From an uncultured bacterium (GTDB lineage: Bacteria; DRYD01): DNA of 6,941 nt. Below the pieces are notes generated by a model, which saw only the letters and a list, made by a program, of their open reading frames with translations, did no database searches and was not told the DNA's origin. The stretch lies in the NCBI GenBank assembly GCA_937927985.1, contig CALFWH010000153.1, forward strand, positions 1 to 6,941, in the 5' to 3' direction. Of this stretch, positions 6,242-6,941 are shown in pieces (the stretch's first letter is position 1; each line of letters opens with the position of its first letter). The position numbers and the translations under genes were made by a program.

Positions 6242-6941
6242 ATGTATAGTATTAAGAATTTTTTGATGGAAAAAATCAAAGAATTTATTTATGATTTTGA
6301 TAAGAATTTGATTAATGAAGATATATCAAAAGTAGAGGTTACTAGATCTCCCTTAAAAGGTTTTCATTATTCAACAAATGTGCTTTATGTTTTTAAAAAT
6401 ATAGACCAACAAAAACTTATTGATTTTTTAAGAAAGCAAGAAATAATTGAAAAAGTAGAAATAATTAGAAATTTTGTAAACATTGAATTGAATAAGCAAA
6501 ATAGTTTTAGAATGGTATTGCAAAGTTATTTAAAAGATAAATGGAGTAGTTTTGATTTGGATAAAAATAAGAGAGTATTAATAGAATTTGTTAGTGCTAA
6601 TCCTACGGGTCCTCTTAATGCAGTCAATGGAAGATCTGCTACTTTTGGTAGCGTTTTAGCTAATGTACTTAAGTATTTTAATTTTTCAGTTTTTAAGGAA
6701 TACTATGTTAATGATGTTGGAGAACAAATAGAAAAGTTAGTAGATAGTTTTATTGAGAGAATAAAAGAAGTTAAATCAATGGAATTTAAGATTCCTGAAG
6801 ATGGATATTTGGGAGAATATCTTAAAGACATTGCAAAGCTTTATGTTTTAAATAATTATTCCCTTGATAGATTATTTTGTTAACCAACATAGAAATACTT
6901 TACGTAATTTCAAAGTAGAGTTTGATAATTGGTTTAGACAA
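6242..6941 (+). CDS. argS: Arginyl-tRNA synthetase, N-terminal part, with a frameshift near 6852-6880; 3' end beyond the window
   Basis: The class I synthetase charges tRNA-Arg with arginine. Residues 1-85 resemble the ArgRS N-terminal tRNA-binding (Add-1) domain, with the typical FVNIELN ending. The catalytic domain begins with IEFVSANPTGPL (Asn120, Pro121, Gly123), followed by NAVNGR where most ArgRS have HVGHGR, and then YYVNDVGEQI (154-163), a strong ArgRS signature. The frame from 6242 stops at 6881-6883, far short of the usual length of about 550 residues. Recognisable ArgRS sequence (QHRNTLRNFKVEFDNWF) continues in the +1 frame to the window end. One surplus base between about 6852 and 6880, for example in CCC (6861-6863) or TTTT (6875-6878), explains this. 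A sequencing error is the simplest reading for an essential gene. GGGAG lies ten bases before the ATG, overlapping the end of the preceding gene. Confidence 0.88.
6852..6883 (+). other. Frame-disruption site in argS
   Basis: In the argS start frame the protein ends LNNYSLDRLFC and then TAA. The +1 frame opens at 6852, after a TAA at 6849-6851, and continues without a stop to the window end as ArgRS-like sequence. Removing one C from 6861-6863 gives NNYSLIDYFVNQHR; removing one T from 6875-6878 gives NNYSLDRLFVNQHR. Both are plausible, so the exact site cannot be fixed. Confidence 0.8.

Noticed and set aside
6242..6883. A complete short 213-residue ArgRS-like protein
   Set aside because: The frame ends in the middle of the catalytic domain, and conserved sequence continues in another frame, so it is not a natural stand-alone domain.

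Overview
The window is a compact, strongly AT-rich (G+C about 30% by eye) bacterial stretch, coding almost end to end. Codon use favours AGA, ATA and A/T third positions. Most genes have clear Shine-Dalgarno sites (GGAGG-like), so this is a bacterium. The mix of a coproheme decarboxylase (HemQ), a Bacillus-type succinate dehydrogenase iron-sulfur subunit and an M42 aminopeptidase suggests a respiring bacterium using the coproporphyrin-dependent heme route. I cannot name the phylum from sequence alone. Nothing in the window looks like a phage, transposon, CRISPR array or RNA gene.

Layout: two divergent gene runs start from a 74-base intergenic region (3547-3620). Leftward, in transcription order, lie a secreted protein of unknown function, an M42 family metallo-aminopeptidase, ribosomal protein L9 (rplI), and a class III PLP aminotransferase of the putrescine aminotransferase (PatA/YgjG) group that runs off the left edge. 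The gaps are 22, 19 and 1 bases, so this is probably one transcript. Rightward lie hemQ, an IspA-like short-chain prenyl diphosphate synthase, sdhB, a 117-residue unknown protein whose start overlaps the sdhB stop by one base, and the 5' part of argS, which runs off the right edge. Gaps there are 14, 15, -1 and 7 bases.

The first three rightward genes share a loose respiratory theme: heme b synthesis, isoprenoid precursors for quinone side chains, and one subunit of succinate dehydrogenase. The other subunits of that enzyme are not beside it. The leftward genes look like a mixed housekeeping run.

Points deserving a second look: (1) the argS reading frame breaks near 6852-6880 and the conserved protein continues in the +1 frame; (2) the same ArgRS has an atypical HIGH signature in which both histidines are asparagine; (3) the prenyl synthase appears to have lost about 27 residues just after its second aspartate-rich motif, including the usual K-S/T-Y segment; (4) the divergent region holds a 7-1-7 palindrome matching the PerR/Fur operator pattern just upstream of hemQ; (5) an unknown protein is translationally linked to an orphan sdhB.
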